A DNA stretch of 64,000 nt from Bacillota bacterium (GCA_023393125.1 JAEWMQ010000030.1:1-64000); one strand, 5' to 3'; positions 44,723 to 54,952 are shown, counted from the stretch's first letter. A program made the numbers and translations. Notes: generated by a model from the letters alone, not told the origin.

Positions 44723-45313
44723 ATGAAAACTATAAAAATACAAAAGCTTACTCAACTAGTTAAAACAGCATTTTTAAATCTTTATGATTGTGAGTATGAG
44801 AATAAGTTAGGAGACAAGAAACGCTGGATTATTGCTTCACGTAAAGATTATGATACCTTAAATGATCAATACTTTAATCAAAAAGAAGAGCAAGTAGATG
44901 CTGTTATTTTAGTAGTTCATCATGAAACAACTAATGACCTTGTATTAATACGTCAGTTTAGAGTACCACTTAATGATTACATTTATGAGTTACCAGCAGG
45001 CCTCATTGACCTCGATGAAAAGCCTATGGAGGCAGCCATAAGAGAGCTTAAAGAGGAAACAGGACTTACGCTTAGTCAAATAGATGAAGAGAAAAGTAGA
45101 GCATCTACGTACTTATCACCAGGAATGACTGAAGAATCTGCGACTTTAATTTATGGTACATGTAGTGGGAAGATTTCTAAAGAGTATTTAGAAGCAGATG
45201 AAGATATTACACCTATACTTGTTTCAAAAGAAAAAGCTAGAGAAATTCTAAAAAGCAAAGAGAAGATAGATATAAAAGCCTATATGGTTTTACAAGAGTT
45301 TATTAAAAATTAA
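44723..45313 (+). CDS. Nudix hydrolase (ADP-ribose pyrophosphatase type)
   Basis: A 196-residue Nudix enzyme with an intact box (GLIDLDEKPMEAAIRELKEETGL, about residues 93-115) including RELxEExGL and preceding aromatic strand VLIRQFRVPLNDYIYELPAG. The ADP-ribose pyrophosphatase subgroup clears ADP-ribose and related sugars. It contrasts with the degenerate Nudix domain at 20188-21111. Co-transcribed with the PrsA-like gene. Confidence 0.9.
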   Translation: MKTIKIQKLTQLVKTAFLNLYDCEYENKLGDKKRWIIASRKDYDTLNDQYFNQKEEQVDAVILVVHHETTNDLVLIRQFRVPLNDYIYELPAGLIDLDEKPMEAAIRELKEETGLTLSQIDEEKSRASTYLSPGMTEESATLIYGTCSGKISKEYLEADEDITPILVSKEKAREILKSKEKIDIKAYMVLQEFIKN

Positions 45314-45319
45314 ATTTAT

Positions 45320-45359
45320 AAAAGCTAATAAGTATAAAAAAATACTTATTAGCTTTTTT
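45320..45359 (+). terminator. Intrinsic terminator
   Basis: AAAAGCTAATAAGTA pairs with TACTTATTAGCTTTT, followed by T residues. Confidence 0.88.
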
Positions 45360-45369
45360 GTTTGAAAAA

Positions 45370-45399
45370 TTACAAAAAATGGAAAAAGTATGCTATAGT
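45370..45399 (+). promoter_or_regulatory. Sigma-A promoter of the C39 peptidase gene
   Basis: TTACAA (45370-45375), 18 nt, TATAGT (45394-45399). Confidence 0.5.
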
Positions 45400-45437
45400 A
45401 TAAATGTTATAAAATGGAAAAAATAAAGGAGAAAATC

Positions 45438-46487
45438 ATGTTATTAAAGTTTTTAAAGAAATTATTAGGCATATTTTTAGTTTGTATTGTATGTAGTAGT
45501 GCTATTGCTACGTATGGAAAAGAAAGAACAGAGGTTAATCAAATCAAACTAAAAGGAGTCCCTGCTATTTGTCAGTATCCACAATTACCCACAGGTTGTG
45601 AAGCCACAGCTCTAACGATGATTTTAAATCATAGTGGATTAATGGTAAGTAAGCAGGAGGTAGCGGATAAGTTACCAAAGGTTTCGTTACCCCAATATAA
45701 TGAAGGGAAGAAACGCGGAAAACATCCCAATGATGGCTTTATAGGAAATCCATACTCTTATCATAGCTATGGTGTATATGCTGAACCAATTTTAAAAGTT
45801 GTCGAAAACTATTTGCCTGGAAGAAGTCAAGATTTAAGAGGGAAAACTTTAGACGAGCTTCTAGAAGTTGTAAAAGAAGGTCGTCCTGTTATGATATGGG
45901 CTACTATTAATATGTCTAATGTGAGCTATACTCAGAGTTGGCTTTTGGAAACGGGAGAAACTTTCTGGTGGCCTAATAATGAACATGCGTTAGTAATTGT
46001 AGGTTATGATGATAAATGGATTTATATGAATGACCCTTATTCGGGTAAGGAAAAGAAGTTTTCAAGATCAGTAGTTAATAATAGGTACCATAGTCTAGGA
46101 AAACAAGCCATAGCTATCTTACCAGAAGCAATGCCTTTGAAGCTTCATGTTAACAAGGCAGAGATACCATTAGAGGCTAATAAAACAGTACTTATCAAAC
46201 AAGATAAAATTCTAGTGCCATTATGTTATTTAGATGAAATGGGAATAATGACACAATATAGTTACATAGACAATACTTGCGAATGGAAAATACCTCATGT
46301 ACAACAAGTCATTCAATTAAAAAGTGGGAAGGATATAGGGGTAGGATATTTAGAAGATGGCACAAAGATTAAAATATACTATGAATTAGAAGCAGGGATA
46401 ACCAGAGTGAATCTAAAAGATCTATTGCCATTTAGCTCTTTGTCATATGAGCTGCAAGGTGAGGTATTAGAGGTTCAACTGCCTTAG
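45438..46487 (+). CDS. Secreted C39-family peptidase
   Basis: A 349-residue protein with a signal peptide (to about residue 25). The papain-like C39-type domain (about 35-225) has the catalytic Cys in LPTGCEATAL, followed by His in NNEHALVIVGYDD and Asp in MNDPYSG. The C-terminal ~110 residues resemble a copper-amine-oxidase-N-like stalk as in the two amidases here, without the exact motif. It may trim secreted peptides or cell-wall peptides. Start chosen at ATG 45438 after AAAGGAG. Confidence 0.85.
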   Translation: MLLKFLKKLLGIFLVCIVCSSAIATYGKERTEVNQIKLKGVPAICQYPQLPTGCEATALTMILNHSGLMVSKQEVADKLPKVSLPQYNEGKKRGKHPNDGFIGNPYSYHSYGVYAEPILKVVENYLPGRSQDLRGKTLDELLEVVKEGRPVMIWATINMSNVSYTQSWLLETGETFWWPNNEHALVIVGYDDKWIYMNDPYSGKEKKFSRSVVNNRYHSLGKQAIAILPEAMPLKLHVNKAEIPLEANKTVLIKQDKILVPLCYLDEMGIMTQYSYIDNTCEWKIPHVQQVIQLKSGKDIGVGYLEDGTKIKIYYELEAGITRVNLKDLLPFSSLSYELQGEVLEVQLP

Positions 46488-46517
46488 GTACTAGGAGTAT
46501 GGTTTTTCTATGATCTA

Positions 46518-47036
46518 TTAGGGCAATATCTTTTTATAATTATGTTTATTTTTTAAGAGGGTAGTTATAAAATCGCACAAAACAACAAGGAAGATAAGAG
46601 GAGCTATAAAAATCCAAGCTTTAAAAAGTATAGCATATAAAGCAGAAATCCAAGGTTGAACAAAGAAAATAAGAAGTAATGATAAAAGGAACCAATAACA
46701 AGAGAATTCTAAGCAAACATAGCCTTGGGTTTGATAAGCTTTATGTTCATAGTTCCAGTAATGCAAATCCAGATATTTATCTAGAAGATAAGCCGAGAGA
46801 TATTCAATTAATGAAGGAATAATAAAACATAATGGAACAACTAGCCACAGAGGAAGAAAGGGAGCTAATGCTACAAGTGAAGTAGACGCAAAGCCATACA
46901 TTGGTTTTATAGGAAGTCTTAGAAAATTAGGTTTTATAAATTTACCCTCTTTGAAAAGATTAAAGAGGCCTTCAATAATCCAGCCTAAAAAACTATAAAC
47001 TATAAAATAAAAAAAGAGAGTGCGGAAAATTGTCAT
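46518..47036 (-). CDS. CmpB-like putative ABC-type membrane protein
   Basis: A 172-residue protein of the same PF06541-like family as 28414-29295, without the soluble tail. Five hydrophobic segments include FIVYSFLGWIIEGLFN, KPMYGFASTSLVALA, SLIEYLSAYLLDKYLDLHYW and GYVCLEFSCYWFLL. Function unknown. Isolated on the minus strand between plus-strand genes. Confidence 0.72.
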   Translation of the reverse strand: MTIFRTLFFYFIVYSFLGWIIEGLFNLFKEGKFIKPNFLRLPIKPMYGFASTSLVALAPFLPLWLVVPLCFIIPSLIEYLSAYLLDKYLDLHYWNYEHKAYQTQGYVCLEFSCYWFLLSLLLIFFVQPWISALYAILFKAWIFIAPLIFLVVLCDFITTLLKNKHNYKKILP

Positions 47037-47241
47037 TATAAGTCATGCTCCTATTTTAAATGTGATGTGAATTGATTTTGTGTAACATAAAAATAGTATG
47101 GACAAAGGTTTGAAAAAAATACGTTATTCACTAAATAAAGAAGAAATAGGTGGAAAATGTCTCTCTCAACTAGCAGTTAACTGATTATAGTGTTATAATC
47201 AAGGGTAAACTGATAAAAATCAATCAAGAGTAGGTGAACCA

Positions 47242-49209
47242 ATGACAGAAAAAGACTTCTTACCTATTAGTAAAGAAGATATGGAAAAAAGAGGCTGGGA
47301 ACAATGTGATTTTGTACTTGTAACAGCTGATGCTTATATAGATCATCATAGTTTTGGGACTGCCATTATTTCTAGAGTACTAGAACATGCAGGATATAAA
47401 GTAGGTATTATTGCTCAGCCTAATTGGAAAGATACAGCTGACTTTATGAAACTAGGAAGACCACGATTAGCATTCTTAGTTAATGGTGGGAATATGGACC
47501 CTATGGTAAATCACTACACAGTAAGTAAACGTCTTCGTGAAAAAGATATGTATTCACCTGGTGCTAAGATGGGATTACGTCCTGATCGTTCTACTATTGT
47601 GTATTGTAATAAGATTAGAGAAGCTTATAAAGATGTAGATATTGTTATAGGTGGTATTGAAGCAAGTTTAAGACGTTTCGCTCATTATGACTACTGGAGT
47701 GATAAAGTACGTAAATCTATTTTAGTAGATAGTGGAGCAGATCTCTTGATTTATGGAATGAGTGAAAAACAAATTGTAAAAGTGGCAGAAGCTCTTAATG
47801 ATGGACTAGCAGCAAGGTATATTCGTTATTTAGATGGAACTTGCTATATGGTAGATAGTTTAGATGAGGTTTATGACTATAAATTACTTCCTTCGTATAA
47901 AGAGGTGTGTGAAGATAAACTTAAATACGCCATGGCTTATAAAATACAGGAAGAGGAACAAGATCATGCTACGGGGATGACCTTGGTACAAGAGCATACT
48001 GGTAAATATATGGTGCAAAACAAACCAGAAAAGCCACTTGTAAGGGAAGAATTGGATGAAGTTTATGGCTTGCCTTATATGAAAAATTATCATCCAATTT
48101 ATGAAAAAGATGGTGGCGTACCTGCTATTGAAGAAGTTAAATTTAGCTTAGTAAGTTCAAGAGGTTGTTTTGGTAATTGTTCCTTTTGTGCCATTACACT
48201 TCATCAAGGAAGAGTTGTAACTAGTAGAAGTCAAGATTCTATAGTGGAAGAGGCAGAAGCTATTACTCATATGCCAGACTTTAAAGGTTATATTCATGAT
48301 GTAGGAGGACCTACAGCTAACTTTAGAGGTCCAGCTTGTTCAAAACAATTAGAACATGGAGCATGTAAAACTAAGCAATGTTTAACACCAGGTCCATGTA
48401 AAGCCATGCATAAAGATCATGACGAATATTTACAACTATTACGTAAGGTGAGAAATATTCCAGGTGTGAAAAAAGCCTTTATTCGTTCAGGGATTCGTTA
48501 TGATTATGTTATGGCAGATAAAAACAATGATAAGTTTTTTGAAGAATTAGTTGAACATCATGTAAGTGGACAACTTAAGGTAGCCCCAGAGCACATTTCA
48601 AAAGAGGTATTGGCTTATATGGGAAAACCTTCAGGCAAAATCTTTGATGAGTTTTGTGACAAGTTTTATGCAATTAATAAAAAGCTAGGCAAAAAACAAT
48701 ATATTATTCCTTATTTGATGTCTAGTCATCCAGGCAGTCGTTTGCAAGATGCCATAGAACTTGCTGAATATTTAAGGGATATCCACTATCAACCAGAGCA
48801 GGTTCAAGATTTTTATCCAACGCCAGGAACCTTATCAACAGCGATGTTTTATACAGGAATTGATCCTAGAACCTTAAAACCAGTTTATGTTCCTAAAACA
48901 AAAAGAGAAAAAGCAATGCAGCGTGCTCTTTTACAATATCGTAATCCAAAAAAATATGAGATTGTTTATGAAGCTTTAGTAGAAGCTGGAAGAGAAGATT
49001 TGATAGGTTACGGTCCTAAATGTTTAATTAGACCTAAAGAAAGCAATAAGATAAAAGGTGTCTCAAAAGGTTCAAATAATAATACGAAGAGTATGAATAA
49101 GGGAAATTCAAAATCTAAAAGCACTAAAAAGACAGGAAAACAAAATGCAAATAAAGATAAAGTGACTTCTTACAAAATGAGTTCAATTAAAAAGAAAAAT
49201 AAATATTAA
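47242..49209 (+). CDS. YgiQ-family radical SAM protein
   Basis: A 655-residue radical SAM enzyme of the YgiQ family. It has the N-terminal DUF with DFVLVTADAYIDHHSFG, the cluster motif CFGNCSFC (near residue 314), GGIEASLRRFAHYDYWSD and a C-terminal IRPKE segment. The cluster cysteines bind [4Fe-4S] to cleave SAM. The last ~55 residues are a very basic Lys/Ser/Asn tail (KSMNKGNSKSKSTKKTGKQN). The reaction is not known. Confidence 0.93.
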   Translation: MTEKDFLPISKEDMEKRGWEQCDFVLVTADAYIDHHSFGTAIISRVLEHAGYKVGIIAQPNWKDTADFMKLGRPRLAFLVNGGNMDPMVNHYTVSKRLREKDMYSPGAKMGLRPDRSTIVYCNKIREAYKDVDIVIGGIEASLRRFAHYDYWSDKVRKSILVDSGADLLIYGMSEKQIVKVAEALNDGLAARYIRYLDGTCYMVDSLDEVYDYKLLPSYKEVCEDKLKYAMAYKIQEEEQDHATGMTLVQEHTGKYMVQNKPEKPLVREELDEVYGLPYMKNYHPIYEKDGGVPAIEEVKFSLVSSRGCFGNCSFCAITLHQGRVVTSRSQDSIVEEAEAITHMPDFKGYIHDVGGPTANFRGPACSKQLEHGACKTKQCLTPGPCKAMHKDHDEYLQLLRKVRNIPGVKKAFIRSGIRYDYVMADKNNDKFFEELVEHHVSGQLKVAPEHISKEVLAYMGKPSGKIFDEFCDKFYAINKKLGKKQYIIPYLMSSHPGSRLQDAIELAEYLRDIHYQPEQVQDFYPTPGTLSTAMFYTGIDPRTLKPVYVPKTKREKAMQRALLQYRNPKKYEIVYEALVEAGREDLIGYGPKCLIRPKESNKIKGVSKGSNNNTKSMNKGNSKSKSTKKTGKQNANKDKVTSYKMSSIKKKNKY

Positions 49210-49222
49210 ATTGAACTAAAAT

Positions 49223-49270
49223 AACGTCATTTGAAAAGTAATAAAAAGCTTTCAAATGACGTTGTTTTAT
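49223..49270 (+). terminator. Intrinsic terminator
   Basis: AACGTCATTTGAAA pairs with TTTCAAATGACGTT, followed by GTTTTATT. Confidence 0.85.
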
Positions 49271-49354
49271 TGGACACATTAATGAGTTATGATATAATTT
49301 AAAAAGACATAAATAAGTAAATACTTTCAAATTAAGTAAGACCGAGGTGCACCT

Positions 49355-50401
49355 ATGAGATTGGTACCAACACAAAAATTAAAAGATGGAGATATTATAG
49401 CCAGAGATATTATCAGCTATGATGGTGGTTTATTACTAAGAGAAGATACACGTTTTAGAGAGGTTTTCAAACAGAAGCTATTAGAAAGAAATATTTTGGA
49501 AGTTTATATAGAAGATGAGCTATCTAAAGGGATAGAACCGGTAGAAATCATTGAGCCTCAAATTCGTAGAAAAATAGGAAAAGATATTGAACAGGAGTTT
49601 ATAAAACTAAAAAACAACTTAAAGGTAGATATGTGTTGCTTAAAAGAAGTATCTAGTTTGCTCATTGAAGAAATACAGAAAAAAGAATTAATTTGTGAAC
49701 TTCAAGATTTAAAAGTAAACGATGAATATACGTATGAACATTGTATTGCAGTAGCTATTTTGGCGACACTAGTATGTAATAAACTTCAACTTAATCTCTA
49801 TTTAAAAGAGCAGATTATCATGGGAGCTTTGATTCATGATATTGGTAAGATGATTTTACCAAAAGATATTTTAAATAAACCAGGTAGATTGACAGAAGAA
49901 GAGTACAAATTAATAAAAACGCATACAGAAATTGGCTATAAGATGATTAAAGACCAAGGAGAGTTTCATGCAGTCACTAAATTAGCAGTACTATGCCATC
50001 ATGAAAGAGAAGATGGTTCTGGTTATCCATTAGGAAAAGGGACAGACTTACATATTGGTGCTAAGATAGTTGGCGCATGTGATTTATACCATGCACTCAT
50101 ATCAGATCGCTGTTATAGACAAGGTTTACCTATTAATGAGGTATTCGCTTTAGCACAAACAGAGTCGATTAATCCTGTAATTAGAGGTGTCATAGAAGAT
50201 AGTTTTGCTTATTATCCTGTAGGATGTATAGTCAAACTAAGTTCAGGACAGCTTGCTATTGTTGAAAAAAACTTTGCAAAAGATATTAAAAGGCCACTTG
50301 TTAGAGTTTTAGAGATAAATAATAGACAATCTGGTTATAAGATTAATTTGCAAGATGCATTAGAGATTTGTATTATAGATCGTGTGGAAGTTGACAGATA
50401 G
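49355..50401 (+). CDS. HD-GYP domain phosphodiesterase
   Basis: A 348-residue protein. An N-terminal region of about 115 residues lacks a recognised domain. The HD-GYP domain follows with GALIHDIGKMILP (near 162-174), KTHTEIGYKMI, and the diagnostic CHHEREDGSGYP (near 212-223), all metal ligands apparently intact. It should hydrolyse cyclic di-GMP. The ~50-residue C-terminal tail (QLAIVEKNFAKD, VRVLEINNR) is a common extension. Single gene before proC. Confidence 0.88.
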   Translation: MRLVPTQKLKDGDIIARDIISYDGGLLLREDTRFREVFKQKLLERNILEVYIEDELSKGIEPVEIIEPQIRRKIGKDIEQEFIKLKNNLKVDMCCLKEVSSLLIEEIQKKELICELQDLKVNDEYTYEHCIAVAILATLVCNKLQLNLYLKEQIIMGALIHDIGKMILPKDILNKPGRLTEEEYKLIKTHTEIGYKMIKDQGEFHAVTKLAVLCHHEREDGSGYPLGKGTDLHIGAKIVGACDLYHALISDRCYRQGLPINEVFALAQTESINPVIRGVIEDSFAYYPVGCIVKLSSGQLAIVEKNFAKDIKRPLVRVLEINNRQSGYKINLQDALEICIIDRVEVDR

Positions 50402-50475
50402 AAAGTAAATATATAAAGGTAGGCAACATAATAATAAGGAACTAAAATAAAGTATATAAGATAGGAGAAAATCAG

Positions 50476-51270
50476 ATGAAAATAGGATTTATTGGTGCAG
50501 GTAATATGGCTAAAGCTATGTTAGGTGGCATTTTAGCAAATGGCATTTTTAATAAAGAGGAAATCATAGCCTCAGATGCTAGCAAAGAATGTTTACAGGC
50601 TATAGAAAGTAGCCTAGGTATTAGTACAACAGCTAATAATAAAGAGTTAGTAAAACAAGCAGAAGTAATTGTATTAGCTGTTAAACCACAATATTATGGA
50701 GCTGTTATTGAAGAGATTAAAGATGAAATTAAATCACATCAGATTATAGTTACGATTGCACCAGGGCAAACGATTGAGCGTTTAGAAAGTTTATTTGGAA
50801 AAAAACTAAAGTTAGTTCGAACAATGCCTAATACGCCAGCTTTAGTAGGAGAAGGTATTACAGCAGTATGTAAAAATAAAGAAGTATCAGATGACGAATT
50901 AGAGTACATTTGTACAATATTAAAAGGTTTCGGCAAAGCAGAAGTAATAGATGAACATTTAATGGATGTAGTGGTTTCAGTAAGTGGTAGTTCTCCAGCT
51001 TATGTATTTATGTTTATAGAGGCTATGGCTGACGCTGCTGTAGCAGACGGCATGCCTAGAAAGCAAGCTTATGAATTTGCAGCACAGGCTGTTTTAGGAA
51101 GTGCTAAAATGGTATTAGAGACAGGAAAACATCCAGGTGAATTAAAAGATATGGTTTGTTCTCCAGGAGGAACTACAATTGAAGCTGTACGTGTCTTAGA
51201 AGAAAAGGGACTTCGTAGTACGATATTTGAAGCCATGAAGGCTTGTACTAAAAAAGCTAAAGGGATGTAA
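50476..51270 (+). CDS. proC: Pyrroline-5-carboxylate reductase
   Basis: A 264-residue enzyme for the last step of proline synthesis, reducing pyrroline-5-carboxylate with NAD(P)H. It has the Rossmann motif MKIGFIGAGNMAKAMLGGI, the RTMPNTPALVGEG block and the C-terminal signature KDMVCSPGGTTIEAVRVLEEKGLR. Ends at the shared terminator 51283-51314. Confidence 0.96.
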   Translation: MKIGFIGAGNMAKAMLGGILANGIFNKEEIIASDASKECLQAIESSLGISTTANNKELVKQAEVIVLAVKPQYYGAVIEEIKDEIKSHQIIVTIAPGQTIERLESLFGKKLKLVRTMPNTPALVGEGITAVCKNKEVSDDELEYICTILKGFGKAEVIDEHLMDVVVSVSGSSPAYVFMFIEAMADAAVADGMPRKQAYEFAAQAVLGSAKMVLETGKHPGELKDMVCSPGGTTIEAVRVLEEKGLRSTIFEAMKACTKKAKGM

Positions 51271-51282
51271 TATAATTTAAAT

Positions 51283-51314
51283 AAAAAACCAGCATAATAA
51301 ATGCTGGTTTTTTT
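51283..51314. terminator. Bidirectional terminator
   Basis: AAAAAACCAGCAT pairs with ATGCTGGTTTTTT around a short loop, between convergent proC and the nucleoside transporter operon. Confidence 0.9.
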
Positions 51315-51319
51315 ATTAT

Positions 51320-52273
51320 TTAACGCTTACCAGGATCAAAAGGTTCACCGGCTGCTTTTGGAGCTCTTGTTGTTTTAGAGAAGATAATTAAAGCAATAAG
51401 CGTAATGACATATGGGAAAATTTTAAGAAGAACAGGTGGAATCATAGCTAAGCCAGGAATAACCTGTGATACATTAGAAATCGTACTTGCAAAACCGAAG
51501 AAAAGAGTGGCAGCAAGGATGCCTAAAGGTTTCCATTGTCCAAAGATTAAGGCGGCAATAGCTAAGAAGCCTAGACCAGAGACACTACCATTAAATTCAC
51601 CTGCAAAAGTAACCAAGTAGATACCCCCACCAAGACCTGCAAAAGCCCCTGAAATAATAACACCTAGATAACGCATACGTTTAACGTTAACACCGGCTGC
51701 ATCGGCAGCATGAGGATGTTCACCACAAGCACGCAAACGTAATCCAAAGGAAGTCTTATAAAGGAGATAAGTGCAAATAGCTAGGATAAGAAGTACTAAC
51801 CAAGTTGTAGAGTAGCTATTGGTAAAGAAAAGAGGCCCTAGAATAGGAATATTAGAAAGTCCCTTAATATTTTGTTTTGCTAAACCAACAGTTAAAACGA
51901 TATTTCCGCTACCAGTTATATTTCTAGCCAAGAAAATTGTAAGCCCGGCTGCAATCATATTAATAGCTGTACCGCTAATCGTTTGATCAGCTTGTAAGTT
52001 AATACTTGCGAAAGCGTGGAGTAAAGAAAAAACAGCACCTGCAATAACAGCTACAAGAAGACCAACATAAATTGTCCAAGTAGTTGTTCCAAAACGGTCT
52101 TGCAACATAGAAATAGTAAGACCACCGGCAAATGAACCAATAATCATAAGGCCTTCTAAGCCGATATTAACAATCCCGCTACGTTCACAAAATAGTCCGC
52201 CTAAAGCTACAATTAAAAGGGGAATGGTAAAAGCAATGGCATAGGGAAAAATTTGTTCTATTATTTGCCACAT
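51320..52273 (-). CDS. Nucleoside ABC importer permease (second)
   Basis: A 317-residue permease of the branched-chain/ribose-type BPD family, with eight or so membrane helices and the typical ERSGIVNIGLEGLM and ISGTAINMIAAGLTIF motifs. It is the YufQ/NupQ-like partner of the following permease. It lies 2 nt after that gene on the minus strand. Confidence 0.9.
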   Translation of the reverse strand: MWQIIEQIFPYAIAFTIPLLIVALGGLFCERSGIVNIGLEGLMIIGSFAGGLTISMLQDRFGTTTWTIYVGLLVAVIAGAVFSLLHAFASINLQADQTISGTAINMIAAGLTIFLARNITGSGNIVLTVGLAKQNIKGLSNIPILGPLFFTNSYSTTWLVLLILAICTYLLYKTSFGLRLRACGEHPHAADAAGVNVKRMRYLGVIISGAFAGLGGGIYLVTFAGEFNGSVSGLGFLAIAALIFGQWKPLGILAATLFFGFASTISNVSQVIPGLAMIPPVLLKIFPYVITLIALIIFSKTTRAPKAAGEPFDPGKR

Positions 52274-52275
52274 AA

Positions 52276-53433
52276 TTATTCATCTCCTTTCTGGTAATCA
52301 TTAGAATCAGTAGGTGGAAGAAGGCCAATGCTATCAGTGCCATTATCTGATTCTTTCACACTATCTGGAACCAAAGAAGTGGAAGCGTTTTTCATACTTT
52401 TTTTAGATTTTACTTTGTTTAAGAAGCGCTCAACTAAAACGCTAGTAGCAGCAAAGTAAATAATAGTAGCAATAATGGTATCAGCTATTTCTGGTGGTAC
52501 ATTCGTCATAACACTCATAAAACCACGACCTGCGTAAAGTAGACCGAAGAAGAGAGCAGAGAAAAGTGCACCAATAGGTGTATTAGCACCAAGTAATGAA
52601 ACAGCAATTCCATCAAATCCTTGTGAAGGCATAATCCCAACTTGGATATTAGTAGCCACACCTAAATACTGTGTTAAACCAGCAAGTCCTGCAAGGCCAC
52701 CAGCAATCATTAAAGAGCAAATAATACTTTTATTAACAGAAATACCTGCATATTCAGCAGCGTGCTTGTTAAATCCTACAGCTTTTAACTCATAACCAAA
52801 GGTTGTTTTATTAAGAATTAAAGCAATAGCAAAAGTAGCAACAATGGCGACAATAATGCCTAAGTTAATATAAGAACCACCAAACAAATCTGAAAGCCAG
52901 GTTGAACGAAGTGTTAAGTCATTAGCCAGAGGAAATGACTCTGTTGTTTTTGAACCATTAGGAAACCAAGTTTGAACGCCATAGTAAATGACCCAATAGG
53001 CAGTCCAATTCATCATAATACATGAAACAACTTCATGAACATTAAATACAGCTTTTAAAAGTCCAGGTATGAAAGCCCATAAAGCACCACCAATAAACGC
53101 CACTAGGATAATGATTAAAAGGTAAAGTGGTCTTGGAAGATCTAAACCGGCTTGTCCAACAATAGTCGCACAGAAACCGCCAAATAACATTTGTCCAGGA
53201 GCACCGATATTAAATAAGCCTGTTCTAAAAGCAAAGGCTACAGATAAACCGGTTAAAATAAGTGGGGTGGCAATAGCGATGGTATTACCAATACGCTCTA
53301 TGCTTTTTGTACCACCCTGAATAAGGTATAGAAAGCCTTCAAAGGCATTATGGCCAGTAGCAAACATTAAGAGAGCACCTGCTAAAAGGCCTAGAACCAT
53401 AGCAATGATTGAAATAAGCCCTTTTCTATTCAT
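52276..53433 (-). CDS. Nucleoside ABC importer permease (first)
   Basis: A 385-residue permease (YufP/NupP-like) with RTGLFNIGAPGQMLFGG and the LGVATNIQVGIMPSQGFDGIAVSLLGANTP segment. A charged Ser/Asp tail of about 45 residues follows the last helix. Its start overlaps the ATPase gene by 8 nt. It pairs with the other permease to form the transmembrane channel. Confidence 0.9.
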   Translation of the reverse strand: MNRKGLISIIAMVLGLLAGALLMFATGHNAFEGFLYLIQGGTKSIERIGNTIAIATPLILTGLSVAFAFRTGLFNIGAPGQMLFGGFCATIVGQAGLDLPRPLYLLIIILVAFIGGALWAFIPGLLKAVFNVHEVVSCIMMNWTAYWVIYYGVQTWFPNGSKTTESFPLANDLTLRSTWLSDLFGGSYINLGIIVAIVATFAIALILNKTTFGYELKAVGFNKHAAEYAGISVNKSIICSLMIAGGLAGLAGLTQYLGVATNIQVGIMPSQGFDGIAVSLLGANTPIGALFSALFFGLLYAGRGFMSVMTNVPPEIADTIIATIIYFAATSVLVERFLNKVKSKKSMKNASTSLVPDSVKESDNGTDSIGLLPPTDSNDYQKGDE

Positions 53434-54952
53434 GTTTATGTCCTCCTTCTACGCCTGCCATCATCAGACCTATTTCATTTTCATTGGTTGAAGCAGCATC
53501 TACAATACCAATGAGATTACCATTATTGACAATAGCAATACGATCTGAAACGTTCATAACTTCATCTAACTCTAAAGAAACAAGAAGTACTGCAAAACCT
53601 TTATCACGATGTTCAATTAATCTTTTGTGAATGTATTCAATTGATCCAACATCAAGTCCTCTAGTAGGTTGTACGGCAATAAGGAGCTTAGGATCACGTT
53701 CCATTTCACGTCCTATTACAGCTTTTTGTTGATTACCGCCTGAAAGTGATCGTGCCATTGAAGCACCACCTTCGCCAGAACGAACATCAAAAGCTTTAAT
53801 AATTTTCTCTGAATACTTATGAATGGCAGCACGATTTAAAAAGCCACTTTTAGAGAATTCTTTTTCAAAGTAAACTTGTAACACCATATTATCTTCAATA
53901 GTATAGTCAAGAACAAGACCATGTTTATGACGATCTTCAGGAATATGACCAATACCAGATAAAGTACGTTTACGGATTGAAAAATGTGTAATATCTGTAC
54001 CTGCTATAGAGATTTGGCCTTTTTCGATTTTACGAAGTCCAGTAATAGCTTCTACTAATTCAGTTTGACCATTACCTTCTACACCGGCAATACCTACGAT
54101 TTCACCAGCTTTTACTTCTAATGAGAAATCTTTTAATCCTAATACTTTTTTATTATTGAGTACTGAAAGATTGTCTATTTTTAGAATGGTTTCAGCAGGC
54201 TTACTAGGTGTCTTTTCTACTTTAAAAGTAACAGGACGACCTACCATCATTTTAGCCATTTCGGCTTCAGAGGTTTGTTTAACATCTACAGTTCCGATGT
54301 ATTTCCCACGACGAATAACAGTGCAACGATCCGCAATAGCCTTTATTTCTTTAAGTTTGTGTGTAATTAAGATAATAGACTTACCTTGCTTAATGAGTTT
54401 TTCCATAATCTTTAATAAATCCGAAATCTCTTGTGGTGTAAGTACTGCAGTTGGTTCATCAAAGATAAGTACATCTGCATTACGATAAAGCATTTTTAAG
54501 ATTTCAACACGCTGTTGCATACCAACAGAAATATCTTCTATTTTAGCGTAAGGATCCACATTTAAACCATAACGTTCAGATAGTTCTGCTACACGTGAAG
54601 CAGCAGATTTAATATCAATGGACAATCCTTTTTTAGGCTCTATACCCAAAACAATATTTTCTGTGGTTGTAAAATTATGAACTAATTTAAAGTGTTGGTG
54701 AACCATTCCTATACCAAGATCATTGGCAACGTTGGGGTTTGTAATTTTCACCTCTTTACCATTCATTTTAATTAAGCCTTTATCAGGCTGATACATTCCG
54801 AAAAGCATTCCCATTAAAGTAGATTTTCCAGCACCATTTTCACCAAGGAGGGCATGTACTTCACCACGTTTAAGTTGAAGTGTAATATCATCATTCGCTA
54901 CAATACCAGGAAACTCTTTTCTAATGCCTAACATTTCTACTACATAATCCAT
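53426..54952 (-). CDS. Nucleoside ABC importer ATPase
   Basis: A 508-residue protein with two ABC domains in tandem, typical of sugar and nucleoside importers. Walker A GENGAGKST (near 38), signature VGMQQRVEI and Walker B LIFDEPTAVL mark the first; the second carries GVEGNGQTE, LSGGNQQKAVIGREM and a variant Walker B (LLIAVQPTRGLD), with the degenerate Walker A usual for this family. The BMP-type binding protein upstream points to nucleoside uptake. Confidence 0.92.
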   Translation of the reverse strand: MDYVVEMLGIRKEFPGIVANDDITLQLKRGEVHALLGENGAGKSTLMGMLFGMYQPDKGLIKMNGKEVKITNPNVANDLGIGMVHQHFKLVHNFTTTENIVLGIEPKKGLSIDIKSAASRVAELSERYGLNVDPYAKIEDISVGMQQRVEILKMLYRNADVLIFDEPTAVLTPQEISDLLKIMEKLIKQGKSIILITHKLKEIKAIADRCTVIRRGKYIGTVDVKQTSEAEMAKMMVGRPVTFKVEKTPSKPAETILKIDNLSVLNNKKVLGLKDFSLEVKAGEIVGIAGVEGNGQTELVEAITGLRKIEKGQISIAGTDITHFSIRKRTLSGIGHIPEDRHKHGLVLDYTIEDNMVLQVYFEKEFSKSGFLNRAAIHKYSEKIIKAFDVRSGEGGASMARSLSGGNQQKAVIGREMERDPKLLIAVQPTRGLDVGSIEYIHKRLIEHRDKGFAVLLVSLELDEVMNVSDRIAIVNNGNLIGIVDAASTNENEIGLMMAGVEGGHKHE

